Positions 55,060 through 64,000 of a stretch of 64,000 bases of DNA are shown here, piece by piece. The translations under genes were made by a program, and so were the position numbers. Under the pieces are notes generated by a model. That model did not search any database. It saw only the letters and a program-made list of their open reading frames with translations, and was not told the DNA's origin. The number at the start of each line of letters is the position of its first letter. The first letter of the stretch is position 1. The stretch comes from Mangrovibacterium sp041596335 (lineage in GTDB: Bacteria; Bacteroidota; Bacteroidia; Bacteroidales; Prolixibacteraceae): contig NZ_JBFHIT010000004.1 of assembly GCF_041596335.1 (NCBI RefSeq), forward strand, positions 62,001 to 126,000. The letters run 5' to 3'.

Positions 55060-58000
55060 ATGATGGCTATGCAAAAAATTGGAATGTTAATGTTATTGTT
55101 TCTCATAGCTACCGCTAGCTGGGCCCAGAAAATATCTGTTCGGGGTACAGTTTATGATGATCAGGGCGGACTTCCCGGAGCATCGGTGGTGGTAAAAGGA
55201 ACAAAATCCGCAGAGATAGTCGGTACGACTACAGACTTTGATGGAAAGTTTTTTTTAACTGTAGATAAAGATGCAGTTCTGGTGGTAACATTTATTGGTT
55301 ATATCACCCAGGAAGTTCCGGTAAACGGACGTGTAGAATTAAGCATCGAATTGGAGAGTGAGACTACAGAACTGGATCAGGTATTGGTTGTTGGTTATGG
55401 TACGCAACAGAAGGCTTCTTCGGTAGCTGCCATTTCTCAGACAAAGGGAGAAGAGCTTTTAAAGGTGGGTAGTGTTAATACTGTCACCGAAGCTTTGCAA
55501 GGTATGATGCCTGGTGTAACTTCTATCTCAAGCGGTACTGGTAAACCGGGAGCTGATGCAGGTAGTATCCTCATACGGGGAATGGCCTCGTGGCAGGGGA
55601 ATACCCCTTTGGTTTTGGTGGATGGAGTAGAGCGTGATATGGATGATGTGGATCCAAATGAAATCGAAAGTGTATCGGTATTAAAAGATGCTTCAGCAAC
55701 TGCTGTATTTGGGGTACTTGGTGCTAACGGTGTTATTTTGATTACTACTAAACGTGGTACCATTTCAAAGCCCAAAGTTAGCTTTTCAGCAAATTTTGGA
55801 TTGAAACAACCAACAGCATCTCCTGAGTATGCCGATTATATCACATCTATGCAGATGTGGAACGAGGCAGTGGCCAACGACCAGTTGTGGGATGAGTTAA
55901 TCCCTGAGTATAAGATTGCAGCTTGGGAAAATGCCTATGCTACCGGCAATTATGGCCCTAACAATGATTACTTCCCGGAAGTTAATTGGTGGGATCTGAT
56001 TATGAGGAAAGTAGGTTACCAGCAGCAGTACAACGTAAACGTGAGTGGTGGTACTAACTTTATGAAATACTTTGCATCGTTGGGCTATCTTAACGATGGT
56101 GATGTATATAAAGGCCAGGAGAACGCCGATTTTGACCCTTCGTTTAGCTATCGACGCTATAACTGGCGTGTCAATCTCGACCTTAATTTAACAAAATCAA
56201 CAGTTTTCTCCGCTAATATGGCCGGGAAATTAGGCTACCGCCATCAGCCGGGTTACCGTATCGATGGTGGCGGCGAAGATGGTTATGGACAAGAGCAGTT
56301 TTTCAACGGTCTTTACACGGCAAGCCGTAACCAATATCCTGCTACATGGTCAGATGGTACCTATGCCGCCGACCAGGGTGGTGGTGGTAACCCACTCGTT
56401 GCACTCAACACAGGTGGTGAACGTGAATACAAATACTTCCAGGGATTTTTGGATTTTAAATTGAACCAGCAGTTAGATTTTATTACGAAAGGTTTGAGTG
56501 CAAAAGGTTCTTTCTCGTATACGAGTGATTCAAACTGGGAATCTTCCATAACCGCGGGAGGTTGGTCGTTCTCTTCCAATGCTATTTTATACAGTCGTTC
56601 TTACGACTATGCAAATCCGAATGACGACGGGACTTTACCATTGCTGAACGAAGCACGTTGGCCTGGCGATGAGTCGCGTATCGGACCTGTTTCTGCTTCG
56701 TATGACAGCTTTAAAAGCTATAATAAGAAAATTTACTACGAGGCAGCCTTAAACTACGAACGCACCTTTGGTGATCATAGAGTAACAGGTTTGGCCTTGT
56801 TTAGTCGTCGCGAAAGTAAGCCTGCGACTTATGAAGTGCAGTATCGTCAAGAGGACTGGGTCGGTCGTGTGACTTATGGTTACAAGGATCGTTACTTATT
56901 AGAGACAAACGGTTCCTATAATGGATCGGAAGCGTTTGCTCCCGGACTTCGCTTTGGTTTCTTTTATTCAGGATCTCTTGGATGGCGTATCTCAGAAGAA
57001 CCAATGGTGAAACAATTTGCCGGTGAGTGGCTGGACAACCTGAAAGTGCGTTATTCTTATGGTACTTCAGGGTTGGATGGTACTCAACGCTTCTTATATC
57101 TTCAGAGTTACAGTGCTGCCTCAAGCGGTAACTTTTGGCGTGGTGGTGTATACTTTGGTGACACAGAAACGAATGTACAGTCACCTCTTTATCGCGAGGG
57201 AGATGCAGCAAATGACTTAGCTACCTGGGAAACTTCAATTAAGCAGAACTTAGGGTTTGAATTCGGTTTAATTGATAAGATTACCGGAACATTGGATTTA
57301 TACAATGAAAAACGTGAGGATATCTTAATGGACGTTTGGGCTCCACTATGGTATTTGCCTACCGGAAGCACAGCAACCGGCAATATGGGAGAGACCAAAA
57401 ACCGCGGACTTGAAGTGGAACTGAAATGGAATGACCGAATAAGCGAAAACTTGAGCTATTGGGTAAGCGGTAATGCTTCCTTCAACGAAAACCGTATTGT
57501 TTATCGTAACGATGGAGTAAATACTGCCGACCACTTGAAACAAGCAGGTAAACCGATTAGCTGGACCTCAGCCTATATTAACAATGGTTACTACACTAGT
57601 TTGGATGATATCTATAATTATACCACGGCAACCAGTTTCGCAGAGCAATCAAAGTTAGTGCCCGGCGATCAACTCTATGTCGATTATAACGCCGACGGAG
57701 TGATTACCAGCGATGATAACGTGGTGACCAAAAACGTGAAATACCCCTTGAATACCTTTACCCTTGCAGGTGGTATATCCTATAAAGGATGGGCAATGAG
57801 TATGCGGTTTTATGGCGTTTCCAATGTAAGCAAGGTCGTCCCGGATTTTATTCTTTACGATAATTTAAGTGGTGATGCCGGTATTTATTCGGCAGGGCCT
57901 GATGTTACCGAACGTTGGACCGTAGATAATCAAGCGAATGCTTCTAAGCCTGCATTACATACTGCTCAATATAACGGCTACAGCCAAAAAACAAGTACTT

Positions 58001-58230
58001 ATTCTTATCGCGATGCTTCATACTGGCGTTTGAAGAATGTCGAGGTTAGTTATAGCTTTAATAAGAAAGCTTTGGACAGATTTAAAATGAGTAAGCTACA
58101 GCTATATGTGAATGGAAATAACTTGCTGACGTTCACAGATCTGGATAAACGTTTAGATCCGGAGGCAACTACTTTAGGTGTGTTCCCAATGGTGAGACGT
58201 TACAACCTGGGTATTAGAGCTGCGTTTTAA
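55060..58230 (+). CDS. SusC-like TonB-dependent transporter 1
   Basis: 1056-residue outer-membrane importer for oligosaccharides. Signal peptide to residue 23 (SWAQ). A carboxypeptidase-regulatory-like domain follows (ISVRGTVYDDQGGLPGASVV; GTTTDFDGKFF), then the typical TonB-interaction stretch LDQVLVVGYGTQ (105-116), the plug (VLVDGVERDMDDVDPNEIES, LKDASATAVFGVLGANGV) and the 22-strand barrel ending NLGIRAAF. Its partner SusD starts 35 bases after the stop. Placement just after the HTCS makes it the first induced gene of the uptake operon. Substrate inferred from the enzymes: rhamnose-containing sulfated oligosaccharides. Confidence 0.97.
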   Translation: MMAMQKIGMLMLLFLIATASWAQKISVRGTVYDDQGGLPGASVVVKGTKSAEIVGTTTDFDGKFFLTVDKDAVLVVTFIGYITQEVPVNGRVELSIELESETTELDQVLVVGYGTQQKASSVAAISQTKGEELLKVGSVNTVTEALQGMMPGVTSISSGTGKPGADAGSILIRGMASWQGNTPLVLVDGVERDMDDVDPNEIESVSVLKDASATAVFGVLGANGVILITTKRGTISKPKVSFSANFGLKQPTASPEYADYITSMQMWNEAVANDQLWDELIPEYKIAAWENAYATGNYGPNNDYFPEVNWWDLIMRKVGYQQQYNVNVSGGTNFMKYFASLGYLNDGDVYKGQENADFDPSFSYRRYNWRVNLDLNLTKSTVFSANMAGKLGYRHQPGYRIDGGGEDGYGQEQFFNGLYTASRNQYPATWSDGTYAADQGGGGNPLVALNTGGEREYKYFQGFLDFKLNQQLDFITKGLSAKGSFSYTSDSNWESSITAGGWSFSSNAILYSRSYDYANPNDDGTLPLLNEARWPGDESRIGPVSASYDSFKSYNKKIYYEAALNYERTFGDHRVTGLALFSRRESKPATYEVQYRQEDWVGRVTYGYKDRYLLETNGSYNGSEAFAPGLRFGFFYSGSLGWRISEEPMVKQFAGEWLDNLKVRYSYGTSGLDGTQRFLYLQSYSAASSGNFWRGGVYFGDTETNVQSPLYREGDAANDLATWETSIKQNLGFEFGLIDKITGTLDLYNEKREDILMDVWAPLWYLPTGSTATGNMGETKNRGLEVELKWNDRISENLSYWVSGNASFNENRIVYRNDGVNTADHLKQAGKPISWTSAYINNGYYTSLDDIYNYTTATSFAEQSKLVPGDQLYVDYNADGVITSDDNVVTKNVKYPLNTFTLAGGISYKGWAMSMRFYGVSNVSKVVPDFILYDNLSGDAGIYSAGPDVTERWTVDNQANASKPALHTAQYNGYSQKTSTYSYRDASYWRLKNVEVSYSFNKKALDRFKMSKLQLYVNGNNLLTFTDLDKRLDPEATTLGVFPMVRRYNLGIRAAF

Positions 58231-58264
58231 CGATTGTCATTGCTTAACTTTTAATATTTAACAG

Positions 58265-60211
58265 ATGAAACGAATATATAAATTAATGTTTGTCCTTTTA
58301 CTGGCTTCACTTGTCGCTTGTGAAGAATATTTGGACATGGTACCATCTCAGGATTTTAGTGAAGAAGATGTGTACGAAACTTACTACACGGCTCAGAGCT
58401 ACCTGGACAATTGCTACCGGGCCTTATATGATTTTTCCGGAGCGACAGCCGGTGGTATGGGGATTTACCAAATTGAAACGATTACCGACAATGCCTGTAC
58501 ACAAAGCCCCAATGCTGCCTTTAATTTGGGAGACTGGTATAATAAGAGTGGCATGCAAGAAGTCGGTTGGAATAGTACCAATCAGAATGGCGATAACGCG
58601 ACTGGCTCCGGTTTGCCCATTTACAACGCTTCGTTCTGTTTGCGTATAGCCAACAACCTGATCGACAATATTGAGTCGATACCAGAAATTGGTGCCAATC
58701 AGGACCAGAAAAACTGGTTGATGGGGCAAGCTTATTTCTTCCGTGCCTGGTATTACTTTGAGTGGATTCGCCGCGTAGGTGGAATGCCAGCTGTCGATAA
58801 AGTATATGCCGGAGGTGAGGAGCTTGACTTACCTCGTCAATCCTACAAAAAATGTTCGGAAGATATTATTAGTGACCTGGATATGGCGATTGGTTTATTG
58901 CCTCACGAATGGCCTGATGTGAACCAGGGACGTGTGGAAAAGTGTTCGGCTCATGCCCTAAAGGGGATGGTTGCACTTTACGCTGCCAGTCCGTTAATGC
59001 AAAATAGTGTTGATGAGACAATCGAACGAGACGATTATGATATCGATTGGGCTACCCGGGCTGCTCAGTACTCTGCTGCTGCTTTAGATTATATTAAAAC
59101 GAATCGTCCATCTAAAATGATGTTTGATCCAACAGGGTTGTCTGAGAAAGAAAGAGATAGCCTTTATACGGAGATTTTCTATCATACAAACTACATTGGC
59201 AAAGAGTCACTATTCTGTCGGAGTAGCAATGGCTTATCTGCCGGAGGTAATGCCCGTGACCGTGAGGCCGATCTTTCGATGCTTTATCAAAGCCTTCGTG
59301 TTTCTGGTCGTTCCGGATCTTGGGGTTTCTCGTGTAGCATGCCTACTCAAAATTTTGTTGATGCGTTCGAAATGGCTGATGGTACCGCTTTCGACTGGAA
59401 CAACCCGGAACATGCCGCTAAACCTTATATGGATCGTGATCCCCGTTTTTACAACTTCATAATTTATGCTGGTCGTCAGTGGGGAAAAGTCGGTCATGTT
59501 GGAACGCATGATTTACCTGCTTACAACAAGAAAGCACCAGTACACAGTCCTTACTATTTCGAACCCTGGAGAGCGAGTGCTGACCTGGGTAGTGGATGGG
59601 GAATGGATAACGCTTACTCGTCTTACAGTAAGACCATCCCAACCGGCTATATGTTTAAGAAATTTTGGTGGCCCGAGGCTTACGGTCAGATCGGTTCTAA
59701 TCCCGATGGTTTTGGTACGTACCACTACAATGCCGAATTTATTCGCACTACCGGTGTATGGTTAGATTTAGCCGAAGCCTTAAACGAAGTGGCAGGTCCT
59801 ACAGGTTCTGTTACAGGCGCAACAGGTTATACCGCATTGGAATGTATAAACAAAGTAAGAGCAAAAGCCGGTATGCCAGCTATTATTACTCCTGGTTCTA
59901 AAGAAGCATTCCGCGAGAGAATACGTAATGAACGTCGTATTGAGTTGAGTTTCGAGTACCACCGTTGGTTCGATTTGCGCCGTTGGATGCTGTTTGACGA
60001 AGTGTTTAGTGAAACATATCCGATCAAAGGGATGAGTGCAACACTTGTGGCGACTGACGGTACAACGAATCAGGAAAACTGGACTTTCGAATATGAGGTA
60101 GTAGATATCCAGACTGAGTCACGTGGTTATTCACTAAGAAACTACTGGTATCCTATTCCTCAATCCCATATGGATCGTTTATATAATATTCAACAAAACC
60201 CGGGATGGTAA
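58265..60211 (+). CDS. SusD-like surface glycan-binding lipoprotein 1
   Basis: 648-residue surface lipoprotein (lipobox LVAC, Cys19). N-terminal SusD features (CEEYLDMVPSQDFSEEDVYE) and the TPR core (QAYFFRAWYYFEWIRRVGGMP) are standard; the C-terminal RagB/SusD domain has RIRNERRIELSFEYHRWFDLRRW and ends near RLYNIQQNPGW. It acts as a hinged lid over its SusC, capturing the glycan. It is longer than many SusD proteins (typically about 500-600), with extra loops around 400-480 rich in Trp, Tyr and Gly that might form the sugar-binding face. Confidence 0.96.
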   Translation: MKRIYKLMFVLLLASLVACEEYLDMVPSQDFSEEDVYETYYTAQSYLDNCYRALYDFSGATAGGMGIYQIETITDNACTQSPNAAFNLGDWYNKSGMQEVGWNSTNQNGDNATGSGLPIYNASFCLRIANNLIDNIESIPEIGANQDQKNWLMGQAYFFRAWYYFEWIRRVGGMPAVDKVYAGGEELDLPRQSYKKCSEDIISDLDMAIGLLPHEWPDVNQGRVEKCSAHALKGMVALYAASPLMQNSVDETIERDDYDIDWATRAAQYSAAALDYIKTNRPSKMMFDPTGLSEKERDSLYTEIFYHTNYIGKESLFCRSSNGLSAGGNARDREADLSMLYQSLRVSGRSGSWGFSCSMPTQNFVDAFEMADGTAFDWNNPEHAAKPYMDRDPRFYNFIIYAGRQWGKVGHVGTHDLPAYNKKAPVHSPYYFEPWRASADLGSGWGMDNAYSSYSKTIPTGYMFKKFWWPEAYGQIGSNPDGFGTYHYNAEFIRTTGVWLDLAEALNEVAGPTGSVTGATGYTALECINKVRAKAGMPAIITPGSKEAFRERIRNERRIELSFEYHRWFDLRRWMLFDEVFSETYPIKGMSATLVATDGTTNQENWTFEYEVVDIQTESRGYSLRNYWYPIPQSHMDRLYNIQQNPGW

Positions 60212-60260
60212 AACATCATTTTATAATGAATGCTTTATCAATAATGCAATATTAAATAAT

Positions 60261-63200
60261 ATGAAAACAAAAAGATTTTTAAAATATTTAAATGTGGTTT
60301 TGTTAGCTCTGATGCTTGTATTTCCGTATGGAAGTACAATGGCTCAGAAAAATAAAGCCAAACTTATAGAGGTGAGTTCTGTTGTGGAAGATGCCTCGGG
60401 AAATGCTATAAGCGGCGCGACTGTTCATGCGAATGAAGGAGCGGTGGTCGTACTGTCGAACGCTGAAGGGAAATTCACTACACAAGCCAAACAAGGTACG
60501 GTAATACTAATCGAAGCGGAAGGTTTTGCACCTATCTACTGGGATTTATCAAAAGAGCCCGTTATGGCAAAGATTTTAATGGACGAGATTCCAGTCAAAA
60601 TGGGAGCTAACGACATGGTTAATTTGCCTTTGGAGCACCAGGTGAGTCAACGCAGTTTAGTTGGAGCTGTTTCTAAGATTGAAGGTCGTGATCTGGAACG
60701 CTATGCAGATCCTCTATTGAGGAATTCGCTTCAGGGGATGGCTGCCGGACTCAATGTCATTATGAATGCCGGCGGGATGGCCAACAACGCAGCCTCAGTA
60801 TATGTGCGGGGATTATCGCGCAACGATACGAACGGACCAATTTTCATCGTAGATGGAATCGAACGCGGATTTGACGACATTAACCCGGAAGAGGTTGAAA
60901 CCATCGAAATTTTAAAGGACGCAACAGCCAAAATACTTTATGGTTCCCGTGCTGCTAATGGTGCAATTTTGTTAACCACACGCAGAGGAGAAGCGCACAA
61001 ACGTGTAATTGATTCTAAGGTGGAATTTGGAGTCGGTTTAACATCGCGCATGCCTAAGTTTCTTAATTCAGCTGAGTATGCTGTTCTTTATAATGAAGCT
61101 CGGGCAAATGATGGTCTGACTCCTCGTTATACAAGTGAGGATATTGCGAATTATAAAAACAGTACCGGTGAAAACGACCTTCTGTATCCGAATGCAGATT
61201 ATTACGATTATTTCTTGCGTGATTATACCACCTACAATAAAGCCACCTTAAATGTGTCGGGGGGGAATAAAAATGCCCAATATGCTTTTATGGCCGGATA
61301 CATGGGATACGGCGGTTTGCAAAAAGTTGGAACCGATCCTCGCCAGGACAGATTTAATATTCGGATTAATCTGGATATGGATATTACAAACGACATCTCT
61401 TCTTTTATCAATATGTCGGCCATTATGGATTCGTGGAAATATAGTGGTTTAGATCATTCATCTACTTTCAGTGCGCTTAGCTCTCACCGCCCTAATGAAT
61501 ATCCTTTTCTAATTGGCGAAGAGTATATTGAGCCAACTAAAGACGGAGTACCTGCTTATGGCGCCAGCTACATGTATGCTGCCAACTTGTTGGCTAGTAT
61601 GGAAAACCAGGGTAATACGAATGAACAGTATATTAACCAGCAAATGACCACTGGTTTTAATTTCGATCTTGGTGATTTTACCGAAGGTCTTGAGGCCAGC
61701 GTTTCACTTTCGTTTGACAATTACTTCTTCGGTAGTCAGGTAATAGCTCCTAAAGCAGCAACATATATTCCTGTTGCAGACTATACTACACTTACTGAAG
61801 ATGGTTCGCCTTTAGTCAATTTTCAATTGGCAAGAGCTGGAGTAACTGATACACAATACAACCTTAACTCTAAGAGTACGCTTAGAACAACTGCAATGAA
61901 TGCAAAAGTTGGTTATGAAAAAGAAATTGGAGCAGGATTGTTGAATGCCTCCGCTGGCTATTTCTACTACCTAAAAGAAGTTGCAGGTTCATCACAGAAT
62001 ATTGAAAACGACAATCTGTTTTTAAGAGCTAATTATGCGATTGACAATAAGTACATTCTTGAAGGAACTCTTGCATACATGGGAAGCAATCGTTTCATGG
62101 AGGGAAACCGTCATTTCTTGTCACCTGCTATCGGTGCCGCCTGGATCTTGTCTGAGGAATCATTCATGTCTGGTGATGTGTTCGATTATTTAAAAGCAAA
62201 AGCCAGCTTCGGTATTCTTGGTTACGATGTTGCTACTGCCCATTATCTGTATGAAAACCGTTGGAGCGGTAATGGTTCGCAGTCATTCGGTGAAAAAAAC
62301 TCAGGTGACTCACCGGGTAAAGTTTCACTGGACTCATGGGGGAACCCCGATTTAGAGTGGGAAAAATCCCGCGAGATCAACGTTGGTATTGAAGGGTTGG
62401 CTTTTAACCGTCAATTGTCTTTTGAAGTGAACTACTTTAACGAGTACCGTTACGATATGATTGACCAGGTTGATGAGCAATATGCCTCGATGTTTGGTCC
62501 GTTCAAATACTACACAAATTATGAAGAAGTTGCCAACAACGGTATCGAGTTGGATATCGATTACAGAAATGCTGTCGGTGATTTTTCATACCGTGTAGGC
62601 GCTAATCTTACTTATTCAAAAAACAACTATAAAGTAAAAGATGAAGTAGCGTATTCAGCTGATCGCACCACTGAAGGTCGTCCGACAAGTGTGATGATGG
62701 GCTACGAGGCATTAGGCTTATTTGGTAAAGATGTTGAGATAACCGGAGCGCCAACACAAATGTTTGGCCCTTATGGCGAAGGCGATATTGCCTATAAAGA
62801 TCAGAACGGTGATGGTATGATTGATGATCTGGATAAAGTAGAGCTTGGCCTGAATACTCCAACTACTTTTTTAGGATTAGACGTAGAATTGAAATATAAA
62901 AATTGGGGATTGTATGCTTTAGGTACGGCCTCATTGGGTTCAATGGAAACGCTAAGCAATACTTACTACCGCAACAATGGCGAAAGTAAGTACTCCGTGT
63001 TAGCCAATGATGCTTATCATATTTCTCGTAACCCCAATGGTACTCAGCCAGGTTTAACAACTACTACTGGCGCTAACAATACCGTGAGTTCTGATTTCTG
63101 GATGCAACGTGGCGACTTTTTCCGCTTGAAAAACGTGGAACTTAGCTATACGCTTGAGTTTGCACCCGGAAGCACAGTAAAGAAAACGAAGTTTTATGTG

Positions 63201-63323
63201 CGGGGTAACAACCTGTTAGTGCTTTCTGACATTAAAGACTTAGACCCTGAAGCACCCAATGCCGGAGTGTCTAATTATCCTGTCATTCGCATGTTAACAG
63301 GTGGAGTGTCTATTTCTTTCTAA
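60261..63323 (+). CDS. SusC-like TonB-dependent transporter 2, variant N-terminus
   Basis: 1020-residue outer-membrane transporter with signal to residue 29 (TMAQ). The regulatory-like domain is recognisable (SSVVEDASGNAISGATVHAN; LSNAEGKFTTQ) but the usual VVVGYG stretch before the plug is missing; the junction reads MVNLPLEHQVSQRSLVGAVS. The plug is otherwise ordinary (IFIVDGIERGFDDINPEEVE; LKDATAKILYGSRAANGAILL) and the barrel ends MLTGGVSISF. This represents another branch of SusC-type proteins than the first pair. It is 49 bases after SusD1, probably in the same operon, and may import a second oligosaccharide class. Confidence 0.94.
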   Translation: MKTKRFLKYLNVVLLALMLVFPYGSTMAQKNKAKLIEVSSVVEDASGNAISGATVHANEGAVVVLSNAEGKFTTQAKQGTVILIEAEGFAPIYWDLSKEPVMAKILMDEIPVKMGANDMVNLPLEHQVSQRSLVGAVSKIEGRDLERYADPLLRNSLQGMAAGLNVIMNAGGMANNAASVYVRGLSRNDTNGPIFIVDGIERGFDDINPEEVETIEILKDATAKILYGSRAANGAILLTTRRGEAHKRVIDSKVEFGVGLTSRMPKFLNSAEYAVLYNEARANDGLTPRYTSEDIANYKNSTGENDLLYPNADYYDYFLRDYTTYNKATLNVSGGNKNAQYAFMAGYMGYGGLQKVGTDPRQDRFNIRINLDMDITNDISSFINMSAIMDSWKYSGLDHSSTFSALSSHRPNEYPFLIGEEYIEPTKDGVPAYGASYMYAANLLASMENQGNTNEQYINQQMTTGFNFDLGDFTEGLEASVSLSFDNYFFGSQVIAPKAATYIPVADYTTLTEDGSPLVNFQLARAGVTDTQYNLNSKSTLRTTAMNAKVGYEKEIGAGLLNASAGYFYYLKEVAGSSQNIENDNLFLRANYAIDNKYILEGTLAYMGSNRFMEGNRHFLSPAIGAAWILSEESFMSGDVFDYLKAKASFGILGYDVATAHYLYENRWSGNGSQSFGEKNSGDSPGKVSLDSWGNPDLEWEKSREINVGIEGLAFNRQLSFEVNYFNEYRYDMIDQVDEQYASMFGPFKYYTNYEEVANNGIELDIDYRNAVGDFSYRVGANLTYSKNNYKVKDEVAYSADRTTEGRPTSVMMGYEALGLFGKDVEITGAPTQMFGPYGEGDIAYKDQNGDGMIDDLDKVELGLNTPTTFLGLDVELKYKNWGLYALGTASLGSMETLSNTYYRNNGESKYSVLANDAYHISRNPNGTQPGLTTTTGANNTVSSDFWMQRGDFFRLKNVELSYTLEFAPGSTVKKTKFYVRGNNLLVLSDIKDLDPEAPNAGVSNYPVIRMLTGGVSISF

Positions 63324-63351
63324 TTGATAAATATTGAAAAAGGAAAACAAA

Positions 63352-64000
63352 ATGAAAAAGATTAGATATATACTTGGATCGCTCGCTTTAGTTTGCTCGT
63401 TGGCTGCTTGCGACGACTATCTGGATCCTAAAGTGGATTCGCCTTATGGTGATGAATTCGCTTATACACTTCCTGGACCGGTTGAAGGATTTTTAACGAA
63501 TGCCTATGGAGCTATTCCCGGTCAGATAGATCATTACGATGGCGACTTCCTTGATGCAGCTACGGGCGATGCGGTTACCAACCAATATAGCTCAAATATT
63601 TACGACCTTGGAGGTGGTAAAATGTCAAGTACCAGTAACCCGATTGGGATTTGGGATGCTGCTTATTCCAGTTTCCAATGGATCCATTTATTTCAGGAAA
63701 AATCAGCAGACACGGCTACCGTGAAATGGTGGATTTCTGATGATGCTAAGGATGCGATAGAACGCACCAGATTGATGGGCGAGTCTTATTTCCTGCGTGC
63801 ATATTGGGGAATGGAGTTGCTCAGAGTTTATGGAGGTGTTACAGAATCAGGTGAGGTGCTTGGATATCCAATCGTCACTGAATTTGTGGACGAAGATCAG
63901 AAGGACGAAGTTTTGAATATGCCTCGTAATACTTACGAAGAGTGTGTGCTGCAAATTTTAGAAGACTGCGACAGCGCTATCTCTATTCTCCCGATGGCTT
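63352..64000 (+). CDS. SusD-like lipoprotein 2, right-truncated
   Basis: The first 216 codons of a second SusD protein; the gene leaves the window. Lipobox LAAC (Cys20) followed by DDYLDPKVDSP, then the family helix ESYFLRAYWGMELLRVYGGV and PRNTYEECVLQILEDCDSAI match the N-terminal SusD fold. The start ATG is 28 bases after the SusC2 stop. It completes the second SusC/SusD pair. Confidence 0.93.
   Translation, partial: MKKIRYILGSLALVCSLAACDDYLDPKVDSPYGDEFAYTLPGPVEGFLTNAYGAIPGQIDHYDGDFLDAATGDAVTNQYSSNIYDLGGGKMSSTSNPIGIWDAAYSSFQWIHLFQEKSADTATVKWWISDDAKDAIERTRLMGESYFLRAYWGMELLRVYGGVTESGEVLGYPIVTEFVDEDQKDEVLNMPRNTYEECVLQILEDCDSAISILPMA

Noticed and set aside
1..64000. Prophage, transposon, CRISPR or toxin-antitoxin system
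   Set aside because: No integrase, transposase, repeat array or toxin-like pair was found on either strand; the unusual content is metabolic and regulatory.

Overview
The window comes from a member of the Bacteroidota, probably a marine or sediment carbohydrate specialist of the Marinilabiliales/Prolixibacteraceae type (my inference; there is no rRNA or marker gene here). The evidence is two SusC/SusD pairs, a hybrid two-component (HTCS) regulator, lipoprotein signals typical of the phylum, two C-terminal type IX secretion (T9SS) sorting domains, and a TTTG/TAnnTTTG promoter. No tRNA, rRNA, CRISPR array, transposase or integrase was seen.

Region 1 (1-39692) is a one-directional run of exported glycan-degrading enzymes. 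In order: a left-truncated GH2, a GH78 alpha-L-rhamnosidase, a nucleoside-hydrolase-like secreted protein, a tandem pair of divergent GH78-like enzymes, three GH106-type enzymes, a clan GH-A (GH39/51/79-like) T9SS enzyme, a GH43 lipoprotein, a sulfatase frameshifted near its C-terminus, a terminator, a GH43-CBM6 protein, an iduronate-2-sulfatase-like sulfatase, a large heparinase II/III-like T9SS protein, a second GH2, a GH3, and a Tat-type lipoprotein with an apparent alpha/alpha-toroid. The rhamnosidase load (three GH78-like, three GH106-type), with sulfatases, GH43/GH3 and a lyase-like fold, points to a sulfated, rhamnose-rich uronic polysaccharide such as ulvan. A plant rhamnogalacturonan-type glycan is the main alternative.

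Region 2 (40052-42343) is a minus-strand regulator with an N-terminal AraC helix-turn-helix, one membrane segment and a TolB-like/TPR sensor part. A short divergent promoter region carries a direct repeat. Region 3 (42343-50052) looks unrelated to glycan breakdown: an ankyrin-repeat lipoprotein, an acyltransferase-3 membrane protein, two beta-lactamase-fold serine hydrolases, a DUF4386-like membrane protein, a secreted agmatine/peptidyl-arginine-deiminase-family lipoprotein, and a Na+/Ca2+ antiporter.

Region 4 (50053-64000) is the sensing and uptake part of a polysaccharide utilization locus: a full HTCS with a well-formed promoter, then SusC1, SusD1, SusC2 and the start of SusD2, which runs off the window. 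In the likely working model, T9SS surface enzymes and surface lipoproteins cut the polymer, SusC/D pairs import oligosaccharides, periplasmic rhamnosidases, sulfatases and GH2/GH3/GH43 enzymes finish them, and the HTCS senses a product and induces the locus.

The observations most worth a second look are: missing or changed catalytic residues in several enzymes (GH2 at the left edge, the tandem GH78 pair, the short GH106, the GH43-CBM6), two orphan signal-peptide remnants between genes, the sulfatase frameshift, the unassigned Tat lipoprotein, and the membrane-spanning AraC-TPR regulator with candidate operators.
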